NCBI RefSeq assembly: GCF_038396675.1
Contig: NC_088933.1
Span: forward strand, 41,438,501 to 41,502,500
Length of the DNA: 64,000 bases
Direction of reading: 5' to 3'
Source of the DNA: Hydra vulgaris
Taxonomy: Eukaryota > Cnidaria > Hydrozoa > Anthoathecata > Hydridae
A model generated the notes under the pieces. The model was not told the DNA's origin and made no database searches. It worked only from the letters and a program-made list of their open reading frames with translations. Every line of letters begins with the position of its first letter. The first letter of the stretch is position 1. Of this stretch, positions 1 through 9,850 are shown one piece after another. The position numbers and the translations under genes were made by a program.

Positions 1-264
1 ACATCTGTTAAAAATGTCAACACGATACATAAATCTGACCCGGGCGAACTGGGCATTAACCAGGTATTAAATCCATTGCATTGACCTTCTTTATATTAAA
101 GCCTACCTTTTCAAAAACGCCGCAAACCAAAATCACACATTTTTTTTCCAGTTGTTGATATGCAATTGACAATTGATATTCCACGTTCATGTTCAGTTTT
201 TGTTACATACCGGATCACAATAAAATACTGATTCTGTATATGTATATCTTGTGCGGTATCAATT

Positions 265-615
265 TAAACAATAAAATAATTTGCGAGGCCGCTGATGCGG
301 TATTATTAATATCATCTAACGAGGGAGAGGCTTATGATTCTAAAATTAAAACAACAAATAGTTTTGATAGCAATGCTGTCAATGCAACCTCTTATCCTAA
401 CACTAACATTTAATATAACAGTAGCCAATGCAAGCCAAGTGAAGAAACTCAAAACAACTATAGTTATTTTTTAAAATGGCTAGCATATTTTTTGAAACCT
501 TTTTTAAATTTTATCCGAAGCAAAGCAATTATGATCTGAACTTTAAAATTAATGACCAGAACGTAAATTTCAGAAACAGTAAATCTTGTTACAGGCTGAC
601 CTTTGAAGCTTCTCT
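265..615 (+). repeat. Inverted-repeat arm A, gene-like relic
   Basis: This segment is a diverged inverted copy of 1180-1520. Aligned by eye, the shared blocks include GTCAATGCAACC, AGTGAAGAAACTC, CGAAGCAAAGCAA and CTGACCTTTGAAG. Similarity also holds at protein level: both copies encode a PKQSNY-x-LN-x-KIN-x-QN-like stretch, although each copy needs frame changes to be read through. That suggests a duplicated protein-coding exon or transposon segment rather than a simple hairpin. Similarity stops sharply after CTTTGAAG at about 615. I do not recognise the protein. Confidence 0.7.
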
Positions 616-1179
616 AATCTATTCCACTACCATGCTTGTTAAAGATGTTGTTATTGCATCAATGATTTTATTAACAGTTATTTTGGACAGAAATGTGACC
701 AAGTTGCCACGACCTCTTCTGTTGCCTGCCAAATCATACCAGGATTTGCTTTTTAAAACCACCTCTTTAACATTTCCTTCCAACAACAGATAAAATTAGC
801 CAACAAGCAAAAGAATCTTCAAAAAATATTAATGATCTACACCGTAATTAACCAAACTGTATCTAGACTCTTCTGCACCTCTATAGCTTGTCCACGCTTG
901 CTAATAAATTTTAAAGTTTTTATGATTCTTTCTAAAATCAAACAATTCTTTTTTACCTTTTCGCCATCGGCGCCTACAAATCCTTATAATATCTATGGCA
1001 TTGATTTTTAAAACATTAGTCTCTGTGCAAGGTGCATATGGTGCACTGCTTTCATGTTTTAATATCCTTTGATGAATATGCTTGAAAACCATAATGTTAT
1101 TTCCACCTTTGGACGTTGATTGGTTGAGGTTTTCCTAAATGCCAGACAAAGAGAACAAACTATTTTTGTGTGTTTTCTT
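616..1179. other. Spacer between inverted copies, no gene seen
   Basis: AT-rich spacer separating the two inverted gene-like segments. Short open stretches exist on both strands but none has a recognisable domain or continues across its stops. Nothing else is supported here. Confidence 0.4.
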
Positions 1180-1520
1180 CAAAGGTCAGTTAGCAACAAA
1201 GTTTATTGCTTCTAAAATAAAAGTTCTGTTCATTAATTTTAATGTTTAGAACATAGTTGCTTTGCTTCGGGGGAGATTTAAAAAATGATTTCAAATAACC
1301 TGCTATCGATTTGAAAAATTAATTATAGTCGTTTAGAGTTTCTTCACTTAGCTTGCATTGATTACTGTTCAATTTATATTGAATGTCAGAGATAGAGTAA
1401 AAGGTTGCATTGACAGTACTTCCACCGAAACTATACGCCGTTTCAATTTTGAATCATATGCCTCTGCCTCATTAGGTGGTAAAAACAATAACCTCTCAGC
1501 GACATTGTAAATTGAAAGGA
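1180..1520 (-). repeat. Inverted-repeat arm B, gene-like relic
   Basis: Minus-strand counterpart of 265-615. Read on the minus strand it carries the SEETLNDYN and SPPKQSNYVLNIKINEQN stretches, matching SEETQNNYS and PKQSNYDLNFKINDQN in arm A. In-frame stops are present. The copies differ at many bases, so the duplication is not recent. Function unknown; it may be part of a transposon or an old gene-family member. Confidence 0.7.
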
Positions 1521-1729
1521 GATCACAACTATTTTTGTTGTTGAAACATCAGCCACATTGATATTAACAATTGAGTTCGTGTTAAATGTTGCAAACATGT
1601 TCGTTTACTTTTTATATTTCTGAGCATTGTTCTTTAAACGTACTTTCTATTTTATTTGCTTTTTCTCAGCAACTCGTTTTTGTTTATAAACTTTTATGTG
1701 GAGTAGAATATATATGCCAGAAATAATCT

Positions 1730-1805
1730 AAAAACCCGGTCGGGTTTAAACCATACTTTGCTTTTGAGACAATGGTGCTACCACTGCGCAACATGGCTGC
1801 TTCTT
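1730..1805 (-). mobile_element. tRNA-derived SINE relic
   Basis: On the minus strand this stretch has the layout of a tRNA-type RNA polymerase III promoter: an A-box-like GCGCAGTGGTAGCACC followed about 30 bases later by a B-box-like GGTTTAAACCC. It resembles the region near 55865-55940, which has the same two boxes at the same spacing. The stems are too imperfect for a functional tRNA, so a SINE or tRNA pseudogene is the better reading. Confidence 0.5.
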
Positions 1806-4015
1806 TGTTATAAATAATGCTAAGTTAGGGTAACGTTGATGGGAAATGTAGGAGGAAAGTTAGGAAATGTTCATTAAAGTTTCAAATAAGTTATTTATTG
1901 AAAATTTTGTACAATATTAGGGCTTCCAGTTCAAATTTCTTATAAACTGGTTTCTTATAAAAAACAAACAAACAAAAAGAAAACTTGTGTAGACTCTTTA
2001 TAAAAATGTATAATTATAAATTCTTATAAAATCTTACAAAATCTTATAAAAACATGAAACTTGGACGTTGATTTAAACTAAACAGTAATAAGGTTATTTA
2101 AGCTAAATCATGAAGTATTGTTAAGCGTTAATTATTTACCAAATAATAATAAATAGTATTCGAATTTCGAGTATCAAACATATGAAAAATTAGTAGTAGT
2201 ATAAATTCGGTTTAAATCGTAAAGTCATTAGAAAATAAAGCTTTAGATAACTTAATATTGCAGTATAATTGCAATAGCACATTTGTACATCAGCACAATA
2301 TATAATGTTTTTTTTTTGACCAGCAATAGGCTATTGCCTATTATAGACCTGAAAAAAGTATATTATGTTTTTAGTTATATCTTAATTTACCGTTCATTTT
2401 AATAATTAGCAAGAAATAAAATGTAGCCAAATTAAAAACATGATAAGTAATTTTATAAAAAGTGTGTCAAGCGTGTCAGGCTTACCCATTTCAAGCGTGG
2501 TTATATTATACACAATAACACATTAAACATTAACTTTTCGGCAAATTAAGTCATAAACCCTTATTGTTTAACTGTATATTGTGTAGACTGAATCAAATGT
2601 AAAAATATTCCAGAACTATACGTGTTCGAAATTTATTTTGCAAAAATTAACGCTGTGATTATATGTGAATATTTTTTATGACATTTTTCAAAATAACATT
2701 TTATTTTTTTTAAATTAAAAAAGGCTCTATTTTTGGTGATCTATCTGGTGTGTCTGTTAAAAATCCTTCCTCTTTTTCTGCCTCCTAATTTTTTTTTTCA
2801 TTTAGGTGTTTTTGGTTATTGTCTCATCTTAGGAGATACAACTGGTACAAAGGACCTGGTACCGAGGACTGTAAATTTTCAATAAAAACTTGTGATAGCT
2901 CATCAGTTTTGTTTTTACATAAATTAACATAAATTAAGTGATTCACTGTTCAGCAGCTTCAAAAGAAATATTTACAAACATTTGAAATTCTAAAATCTAC
3001 GCAGTTTTGTTTACAAATGTCATTATTAGGAGATTAAAAAGAGATGTCATCAAGGCTGCTGTGCGTTACCTCTAAAGAGTCAAATTCTTCATTTGTAAAT
3101 GCATTTCTTGAAAAAGGAAAAATATCTTAATTTTTGAACCCTACTGAAATATTGTTTAAACTAACCCATAGCTTATTTTTGATGACTTTAACGTATAATT
3201 TTCTACCATAGCTTCCTCAACATTAGCTAATATTTGATTTACAGAATATTTGGTAGAAATGTTATCGTTTTTTGATATTCTATTATTTCTGAGCATTTTT
3301 ATTATGTAGGCAAACGTACTTTCAGAGAAACCAAATACGCCTTTCTTACTTTCATCGTTTTATCAAAAACATTCTTTACGGCAATTTTTAAATTTTCTTC
3401 GCTCATAAATCTTTTCACATCTTTTTTTAATTGGTCACCATTTTTAAACTTGGTCTAATTTTATTTGAAGATAAGTTTATAAGATTATTGATAAGGCAAG
3501 ATAAGGAGATAAGTTTATAAGTTTGTTGACAAGGCACGCAACTTGTCTTAACGTGCATCATAAAATTGCCAAATGGTTCCTCAACTCTGATCTCAGGATA
3601 CATTTCACAAAGTTTCGTAAAAAATTTATGTGTTATGGCTGAATTTTTTATTTACATTGCAGAACATATCCCTTTCAGTAAAAATGTAAAAAAAAATTTA
3701 TTGGGGAGTGTAAGTTTAAAGGTAAATCCTTACACTTGAGATTTAAAAAAATTACAAAAATATAAAAATAATAAAACGTTTGTAGAGAAACTCTCTACCC
3801 TTGTCCTAGACTGCCTCTTTTCCAAAAAAATTCTAAGTTGTTGAAAATATACCGTAAATTTAGTTCAGCAGTAAAGGATAGCACAAAACTTAATATTTGG
3901 TTTAAAAAGTGAGTTTTAAAAAAAAAAATAATAAAGTTATTAACTATAAAACTATTTCAACATTTTGATATTATCTTTTTTTTAAAGTTTTTTCATTTTA
4001 TGTTCAATTGAAAAG
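1806..4015. other. Intergenic AT-rich region, faint coding relics
   Basis: No gene can be supported. Minus-strand reading around 3290-3470 gives a short coherent stretch (SEENLKIAVKNVFDKTMK) before stops, suggesting a very old coding relic, possibly of a transposon. Poly-T and TTATAAAATCTTATAAAA-like short repeats occur near 2000-2050. A pyrimidine-rich stretch ending in AG lies just before 4016 and could be a splice acceptor for the NACHT exon that follows. Confidence 0.35.
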
Positions 4016-5332
4016 TTGAAATTGCATTATATAGAAACTTACGATGCCAATCCCCAACAAACCCGAACAAACAACACTGTTAAACTATACAAAAACCAGT
4101 TTGATATGGTCAATGGGGATTGTTTTAAAAATAATGATGAGAATGCGGATAAAATCAACTTTAATGAGTGGAGAGACTTCATAAAAAAACAAAGTAATTA
4201 CAAAACAGTGACGTTTGAAGATATATTTGAACAAGATTCAAATGATTTATTAGTTTTGATTTCTGGTATTGCCGGAATAGGTAAAAATTATTTCCTCAAA
4301 AAATGTCTTCTTTTATGGGCAAAAGAATTAATCTAGAAAAATACAGACTTTGTTTTTTATTTTGATCTAACAAATTCAATTGATTTTCAATCTATTTTGA
4401 GCTTAAACGAACTTATTATGAAATTATATTCAGGGGTTTTAGTGGCTCAAAAAATAACTTTTAAGTGGTCAATTAAGTTACTAATTGATGGTATAAATAA
4501 ATTTACTCACTTCGAAAAACTTTTAAACCATAAATTAGGTTTGTTTAGTAATATTCCGTTGATAAATATGTTGGAGCATATACTTAGCGCAAAAGAAATT
4601 AAATGTATTCTTGCTGGAAGAGTACAAGCTGTATCTAAATATATAAGTGCAGGAAAAGAAGATGGCAACATTTTAAACATTCAAATTATGGGTTTTAACA
4701 ACCTGGGAATGAAGTTCTACTTACAAGATAATTTACTAAGTAAAACTTTACAAAAAAATTTAAACTATATTTCATCATCATCGATTGAAGGAAAATCATT
4801 ACTTTCTGTTCCTCTTTATTTAAAAGCTATATACTCAACAACAATACACTTACTTGTTCATTCTGTAAAAATACTAACCGAGTTGCACACTTTAATACTT
4901 TATTATTTTATGCAACAAAAAAACAGATCAAAAAGCATAACTTTATATGAATTAATGCTTGTTAATAACCAATACTTCTTAGGTGTTTGCAAAATTGCGT
5001 TTATTTTGTTACAAAATCAAAAAGTTTCTATTTTACCAGATGAGTTTCTTCCTATTCTTGAAAAGCATGATTTGGAACCAATTGGATTTATAGAAATGTC
5101 TAATATCAGTCAACAATATGAATTTTCTCATTTTATTTTGTTAAAATTTTTTGCTTCTGTACATTTGTATTTATGCGATGATCCACAAACCGCAATTAAC
5201 AACAAACGATTGCATATGCGCATACCAATGGTATGCGGAATAGGGTATGGAAAAAAAAGAAACTTTACATGTTTAATTAGCAACTTAAAAAAACTAATCA
5301 TAAAGAGAAATTTTGGCTTCAAAAAGTATTAG
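4016..5332 (+). pseudogene. NACHT-domain NTPase (NLR-type) relic
   Basis: About 438 codons in one frame, interrupted only by a TAG at 4334-4336. The P-loop is GIAGIGKNYFLKKCLLLW, where the usual Ser/Thr after GK is Asn. Downstream are a Walker-B-like IKLLIDGINKF, a sensor-like CILAGR and a winged-helix-like HFILLKFFASVHLY, the order of NACHT NTPases of the NLR innate-immune family. There is no clear start codon; reading begins after a probable acceptor AG at about 4015, so this is likely one large exon whose N-terminal DEATH/DED exons and C-terminal repeats are absent. NLR/NACHT genes are numerous in cnidarians. The stop and altered P-loop argue for a pseudogene; exonisation of the downstream part is a less likely alternative. 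Confidence 0.75.
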
Positions 5333-5689
5333 GTAAGACACTTCTTAATATATTTATACTTATATTGACAATAAAAAATTTGTACGTTCTACATTTTGAC
5401 AACAAACTCAACACAGTATTTGTGAAATTACAATAATGATTTTTTTGCTAAACTGGAGATATTTAAATAGAACCCTACTACCTACCCAAAAGTATTTTGA
5501 TCATTATGTTTTTCATATAACGACTTGGTTGATGAGATGTATAAATCAGTTTTTTTTTTTTTTTTTGCTTATTATGATAATTGCGCCCTAAGAACGTGAT
5601 TGGTTGTAATGGTTCTCACATGATCGAAAACGTGAGGTGGACTGACCGAAAAGGTGAGGTTAAATGGGTTGAAAAGGTGGGGCGTCAAG
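5333..5689. other. Gap between NACHT relic and minisatellite
   Basis: AT-rich sequence with a T-tract near 5550-5567 and a more GC-rich stretch leading into the tandem repeats. No gene or transposon end is recognisable, although the left end of the large Maverick element may lie in or near this interval. Confidence 0.3.
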
Positions 5690-5935
5690 GGGTGTAACAA
5701 GTGGGTGGTGTCAAGTGACATGGTGACAAGTGACAAGGTGATAAGTGGTGACAAGGTGACAAGTGGTGACAAGTGACACGTCACAAGGTGACATGGTGAC
5801 AAGTGACATGGTGACAAGTGGTGACACGTGGTAACATGGTGACATAGTGACACGTGACAAGTGACATAGTGATAAGTGAAAATGACGCATGCGTGACAGG
5901 GTCATTCTTGTCACAGTGTGCATGTTGTGACATGG
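5690..5935. repeat. GTGACA/GTGACAAG minisatellite
   Basis: Imperfect tandem units built from GTGACAAGTGACATG and GTGACAAGTG fill this stretch. They give low-complexity antisense reading frames rich in Cys-His-Leu-Ser that should not be taken as protein. The array directly precedes the viral gene cluster; Mavericks often have tandem repeats near their ends, but no matching array in inverted orientation was found on the right. Confidence 0.85.
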
Positions 5936-6194
5936 TGATTTATAAAAGAATAAAAAAAATCGCGTTTATTTTATTGAATTTATTAAAAAAAAAAAAACGG
6001 TTTATAATCTCGATAGGGTCGTTTGCCATAAATTAACCGGTTAAAAAAGAAAAAAAAATGTTTTTATATTATTTCTTCACAGTTGAAAGAAATAGTCAAA
6101 AAAGGTTCGATTCTCAAAAGAAAAGTATAAGGACGGTGTTTCGCACGATAGCGCGTTTTTTAAATCTCTGTGTGATAAATTTAAAAGATCCAAA

Positions 6195-6401
6195 ATGTTT
6201 AAAATATTAAAACTCGCGTTTAATTGTGTATTCGTGCCTTTGGGGCTGACTGGTTTATTCATAGTGGAAGTGATACCTTGCTTACTCATGAAATTTTTCA
6301 ATGGTATTGCAATGTTTTTTTTTGTTCTTTTTCACGTTTGTTATTGTTTGGTTGACGAATATCAAAACGAACGAAAAAAAGAGACAGTTGTAAACAAATA
6401 A
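6195..6401 (+). CDS. Possible small membrane protein
   Basis: A 68-codon frame starting at ATG 6195 with two hydrophobic segments (residues about 8-30 and 33-52) and a charged, basic C-terminus. The opposite strand (6301-6077) is also open, and all neighbouring viral genes here lie on the minus strand, so the coding strand is uncertain. No family recognised. Confidence 0.25.
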   Translation: MFKILKLAFNCVFVPLGLTGLFIVEVIPCLLMKFFNGIAMFFFVLFHVCYCLVDEYQNERKKETVVNK

Positions 6402-6429
6402 TTATATTATTTTTAACATTTGTTCATTT

Positions 6430-6790
6430 TTACTTTCCAATTAGAATAATTCCGTACGATATTCTGCCAGATACTAATCCGCCTAAAGCTGCTTTTCCAA
6501 TTGTGGGTAATATTGAAGCTCCTAATGTGGGTAAAAGTCGTGCGCCTAACGCGGTCAAACGGGTAAAAATTTTCCTCGTGACCGTTTTTTGAAATGATGA
6601 GTGCGTCTTTTTTGAAACGAGCGTCTGTTATAATGTTTTTTATCATTTTGTTCTCGTTTTTCTGCAATTTTATAAGTTTTCCGTGGATTAAAAATGGTAG
6701 TAAAAATCCTCCTCGTAATTTTTTTTCAAAACTGTTTTTTCGTTTGATTCGTTTGATTCGTCTTTTACGTGATATTTTTACACATTAGAT
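6430..6790 (-). pseudogene. Small basic/hydrophobic virion-type protein(s), frameshifted
   Basis: Minus-strand reading gives a very basic stretch (RKRRIKRIKRK) followed by LRGGFLLPFLI. After a frameshift near 6580 comes a Gly/Leu/Pro-rich stretch (LLPTLGASILPTIGKAALGG) ending at a TAA near 6440. Arg/Lys-rich segments followed by GGFL/GKFLP and a hydrophobic tail are typical of small core or cement proteins of adenovirus-related elements (pX/pVI-like). The same design appears in the next gene at 6936-7085. Whether this is one frameshifted gene or two overlapping small genes is unclear. The plus strand is also open at 6594-6788, but the basic and hydrophobic patterning on minus is more convincing. 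Confidence 0.45.
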
Positions 6791-6935
6791 AATTAATTGA
6801 CAAGCTTTGTACAAGTTTTCGAACAATAAATTTTTGCATAAACAGAGGGAGAGAACCTCCGCGTATTTTCTTTTTAAACTGTCTTTTGTAAAGTTTTCTT
6901 TTTCTCATTGTAAAAATAAATCAAATGTTAATTTA

Positions 6936-7085
6936 TTATCGAGGCAATATAGACGATAATAAAGTTGGCGCCAACATAGCAGCTAAAATTGGAAGAAATT
7001 TACCGCGCATTTTTCTTTTTAAACGTCTTCTACCGGCACCTTTTAGTGGGGGTAAATAAACTCTTCCTCGTCCTCTTCTAACCAT
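6936..7085 (-). CDS. Small basic core-like protein (pX-like), intact
   Basis: An uninterrupted 49-codon gene with ATG at 7085 and TAA ending at 6936. The N-terminus is Arg/Gly-rich (MVRRGRGRVYLPPLKGAGRR), then RRLKRKMRGKFLP, then a hydrophobic tail (ILAAMLAPTLLSSILPR). The design resembles the small DNA-condensing core protein of adenoviruses and adintoviruses; the assignment rests on composition and motif order, not on a search. It lies 10 bp downstream of the small gene at 7096-7239 in the same orientation. Being short it has escaped the lesions seen in its neighbours. Confidence 0.55.
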   Translation of the reverse strand: MVRRGRGRVYLPPLKGAGRRRLKRKMRGKFLPILAAMLAPTLLSSILPR

Positions 7086-7095
7086 TTCTTCGTTT

Positions 7096-7239
7096 TTATA
7101 GGTAATCTAAAGCGTCACCTCCAATATCAGATTTTAAAAATCGTTTGGCTGAGTTTCTAACTTTTGTTAAAGATCCTTTCCCTGTTGTTCATTTATGTCT
7201 TAGACCTCCTTTTCTCGTTCGACAACGTCTACAAGTCAT
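7096..7239 (-). pseudogene. Small basic virion-type protein with in-frame TGA
   Basis: Starts at ATG 7239 in the context TATAAAAATG with a Cys/Arg-rich N-terminus (MTCRRCRTRKGGLRHK), meets a TGA at 7191-7189, and stays in frame to TAA at 7096 with a C-terminal SAKRFLKSDIGGDALDYL. The total is 48 codons counting the two stops. The TGA sits in a basic run where a CGA Arg codon is plausible, so a single C-to-T change would explain it. The RG-rich, short, late-gene-like form fits a minor virion or core protein of adenovirus-like elements. A close analogue in style lies at 47398-47649. Confidence 0.5.
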
Positions 7240-7352
7240 TTTTATAAAGTAAAAAAAATACAAATATTGTTTTTTTTTATTAATATTATATATACATGAA
7301 TAATTTAAATACAAGGTCATTTTAATTAAAGTAAAGTTGTTTGAATTGAAAT

Positions 7353-8925
7353 TTATGACGATTTAAATTTAGCAGGCGCATAGCTATAGTTTTCATTTTG
7401 TTGAACTCCAGTTTGAACAATGGCAGATTCGTATTGCAGGTACAAAGTAAGAACTCCTTTAAATGTGTCTATAAATTGAAAATGAATCTAAAACGCGTTG
7501 TTTCCTGCGATTGTTGCTGGAGGTTTGTCGTTTGCATATCCAAAATCGCTTGTGCAGTCTATGACTAAAGGCTCTGTTAAATTTGCTGTTCTACTATAAT
7601 ATTCGCTTGATAATTTAATAAACGTGTCGTCGTCTTTCGTGTAAAAGTCTGCAAAATTATTGAGATTTAAAGTAGAAGCTGAATTTCCTTTGCACCAAGC
7701 AACATAGCTTCTATAGCAAAATTGTTGATCTTCTAATTTGTTGCCCTAGTCAATTTCAACAGTGTCACTTAGTGAATTCACAAAAGTTCTTCTATAATTG
7801 TTTAGGGTAATTTTTTTAATATAAGTGCAAGCCATTTCTACAGGTGTAAGGCACGCTTTACTTAAATGATCATTTTCTTTTTTTGACATTAATGAAACAA
7901 TGATAGTGTGAGGTACCAAGTCAGAAGTTTTTATGTTGCCCAAGTAAATTGTAATTTTAGTCGTTCCTTCTACGTTTGTAATAACTTGTTCAAATTGTGG
8001 CATTCTGACAACCGTGTAAGGCGTGTCGGGTTTGCTATTTAAATATAAAGCCTTTTCATGTCGTTTTCAATAAAAAATTCAAGCCTAAATTCTTTAGCTT
8101 TTCCAAAATATTCTTTAGTTTGAAAAAAGGTCCAAAAGTTGAAGAGGGACTCTAAATCTGTAACCTTTATCACTTGTCATTAAAGCATTATAAGTTTTTA
8201 GCGCGGTTTGATAACTTGCGGCTGCTCCATCATTGGCTCTAATAATGGTGGCTGCGTCAGCAGATTGACATAATGTTTTTGTTTCGGCCCATGTTGCAAA
8301 ACCCTTCATATTTTCTGAAATACCCATATTTCTGTTAATAATGTTATCTCTGAAATTTTTAAAATATTTTTTTTTTACCAACATTGCTTTAAATCTGTCA
8401 AACAAACGGTTATAATTGACATTATTAGCTGGTACAGAATTGTTCATTTGCAAATTGGGATACAATCTCATTGTTTTAATCAAGTAGGATATAAAATTTT
8501 GCATTATACAAATTTTGTCGAGTAAAGCTTTTTCTTCGTTGGTTGTTCCAAATTTAGTCAGTGTGCTCAAATTTTGATATAAAAAACAATCAAATTCCAA
8601 CCAGTAGTCTTGCGGAACAGTTCATTCGTTAAGTTTTAAAATAAATGTTATTAAAGTACTAAAAATCAGAAGACATATCAAAAGAAAACTTTTGATATCC
8701 GACAGAGATTACTTCGTCTTGAGCTTCTCCTCTTTTAAAACCGGGATATTTTTGACTGAGTTGCTGTTTAAATTCGGCGCTTAAATTGCTAAAGGTAGCT
8801 TCTTGAAGCAATTTATTTTCATTTTCAGCTTTTGCTAAAACGTCTTCAAGAGTAATTTGTCCGTCCACATTGGGAGTATATCGATTTCCGTCGCCTCCTC
8901 TTTGGTATTTTGCTGTTAAAGACAT
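7353..8925 (-). pseudogene. Candidate major capsid protein (hexon-like), broken
   Basis: About 520 codons from ATG 8925 (MSLTAKYQRGGDGNRY) to TAA at 7353, broken by several frame changes (near 8660, 8600, 8110, 8005 and 7746). The middle holds a helix-rich segment (8115-8600); the C-terminal third is beta-rich, with VITNVEGTTKITIYLGNI and a final FKGVLTLYLQYE-type strand. Length, position beside the small basic proteins, and beta-rich C-terminal half fit the double-jelly-roll capsid protein of Polintons/adintoviruses. I infer this from context and pattern; structure prediction on each uninterrupted piece would decide. The gene at 9790-12726 is the other capsid candidate. Confidence 0.5.
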
Positions 8926-8965
8926 TATTTTTTTGAAAAATGAAAGAAGGATATTTTTAATATGT

Positions 8966-9604
8966 TTATTCTTCGTCGGAATCTGGTGCGTCTTTTTTAA
9001 ATGGCAGTTTTTTATTTTTAACATCCTTCAAAGCGCGAGTATATCCGAGCTCAAATAAACTCTTTTTGTTCAATTTTTTTTTTCGTTGCTGTTTTGCAAA
9101 AGTGGGCTGGATAGTATAGCTCGTTGTTGCATTATACAATTTTTACACAAACCGTATATTTTGTCAACTGCAGTTACTTCTTGATAACATTGAGAACAAA
9201 CGTGACTGGGGAAACCAGTTTTATAAAAAGTGTTTGTTTTATTTTTTTGCTATTGTGTTCAGTGTCGCTATCAGACGAATTGCTATTTTCAGAAACTTCT
9301 TCAATTTTTCTTTTCCGATAAACTTTTTTGTTTTTTTTTGTTTCAGAAGATATTGAGTGATTGGATTGCTTTATTTGATCGATCGATTCTGAATTATTTT
9401 ATTTATTTAATATTTTGCATTTTTCATTAAGTTCCAATTTTAAATTTTGAACGTCGGTTTTTGTTGGATATTTAAGAGTTGGTTTTGCAAACGTGCAATA
9501 TGATTTTTCAATTGATTAATTTGATTGTTTGGATTAACCGACAGTTCAATATCGCAGTCGATCAAATTTTTGTTATAACGTGTTCCAAGAGTTGTAAACG
9601 GCAT
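8966..9604 (-). pseudogene. Coiled-coil plus zinc-ribbon small protein, frameshifted
   Basis: Starts at ATG 9604 (MPFTTLGTRYN) with an early heptad-like segment (INQLKNHIARLQNQLLN). A Lys/Arg-Glu and Ser/Asp-rich nuclear-signal-like part lies near 9270-9330, then a CSQC...CKNC zinc-ribbon-like pair at about 9125-9205, and a terminal DAPDSDEE before TAA at 8966. At least three frame changes or stops separate these parts. It ends 41 bp before the capsid candidate starts, in the same direction. The parts could belong to two small genes. Function unknown; DNA- or protein-binding is a guess from the Cys pairs. Confidence 0.4.
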
Positions 9605-9761
9605 GATGTTTGATTAAATTTTAGTTGTAAATAGGCACCATTTGTATTTTTAGTCGGACTGAAATAAACTGTGCTACTTATGTTGGAAAAGGTGCGCGGT
9701 TCTTTTTTTGAATTTAAAAAAGGCCACTTTGTTTGTTTCCAATCGCCGATATCGACAATGT

Positions 9762-9850
9762 CAAATGTCGCTATGAATTTTGGTTGTCGCTATGAATTTC
9801 GTTCAAATGTCGCTATGAATTTCGGCAAATGTCGTTGAATTTCGGTTTTG
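9762..9850. repeat. Short tandem repeat, unit TGTCGCTATGAATTTCG
   Basis: Four or so imperfect copies of a 17-20 bp unit, with CGCTATGAATTT recurring at about 9769, 9789 and 9812 and a shortened copy following. It lies at the C-terminal end of the large unknown viral gene and may have extended or disrupted that reading frame. Confidence 0.7.

Noticed and set aside
5572..5923. Cys-His-Leu-Ser repeat frames on the minus strand, resembling a Cys/His metal-binding protein
   Set aside because: Product of the GTGACA minisatellite; repeats are open in more than one frame.
6594..6788. Plus-strand hydrophobic 64-codon frame
   Set aside because: The minus strand here reads as a basic core-like protein matching the next gene's design, so plus is probably a shadow; not certain.
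9230..9430. Plus-strand Phe/Tyr/Cys-rich frames near 9.1-9.4 kb
   Set aside because: Antisense of the zinc-ribbon/coiled-coil minus gene; composition is that of complementary A-rich coding DNA.
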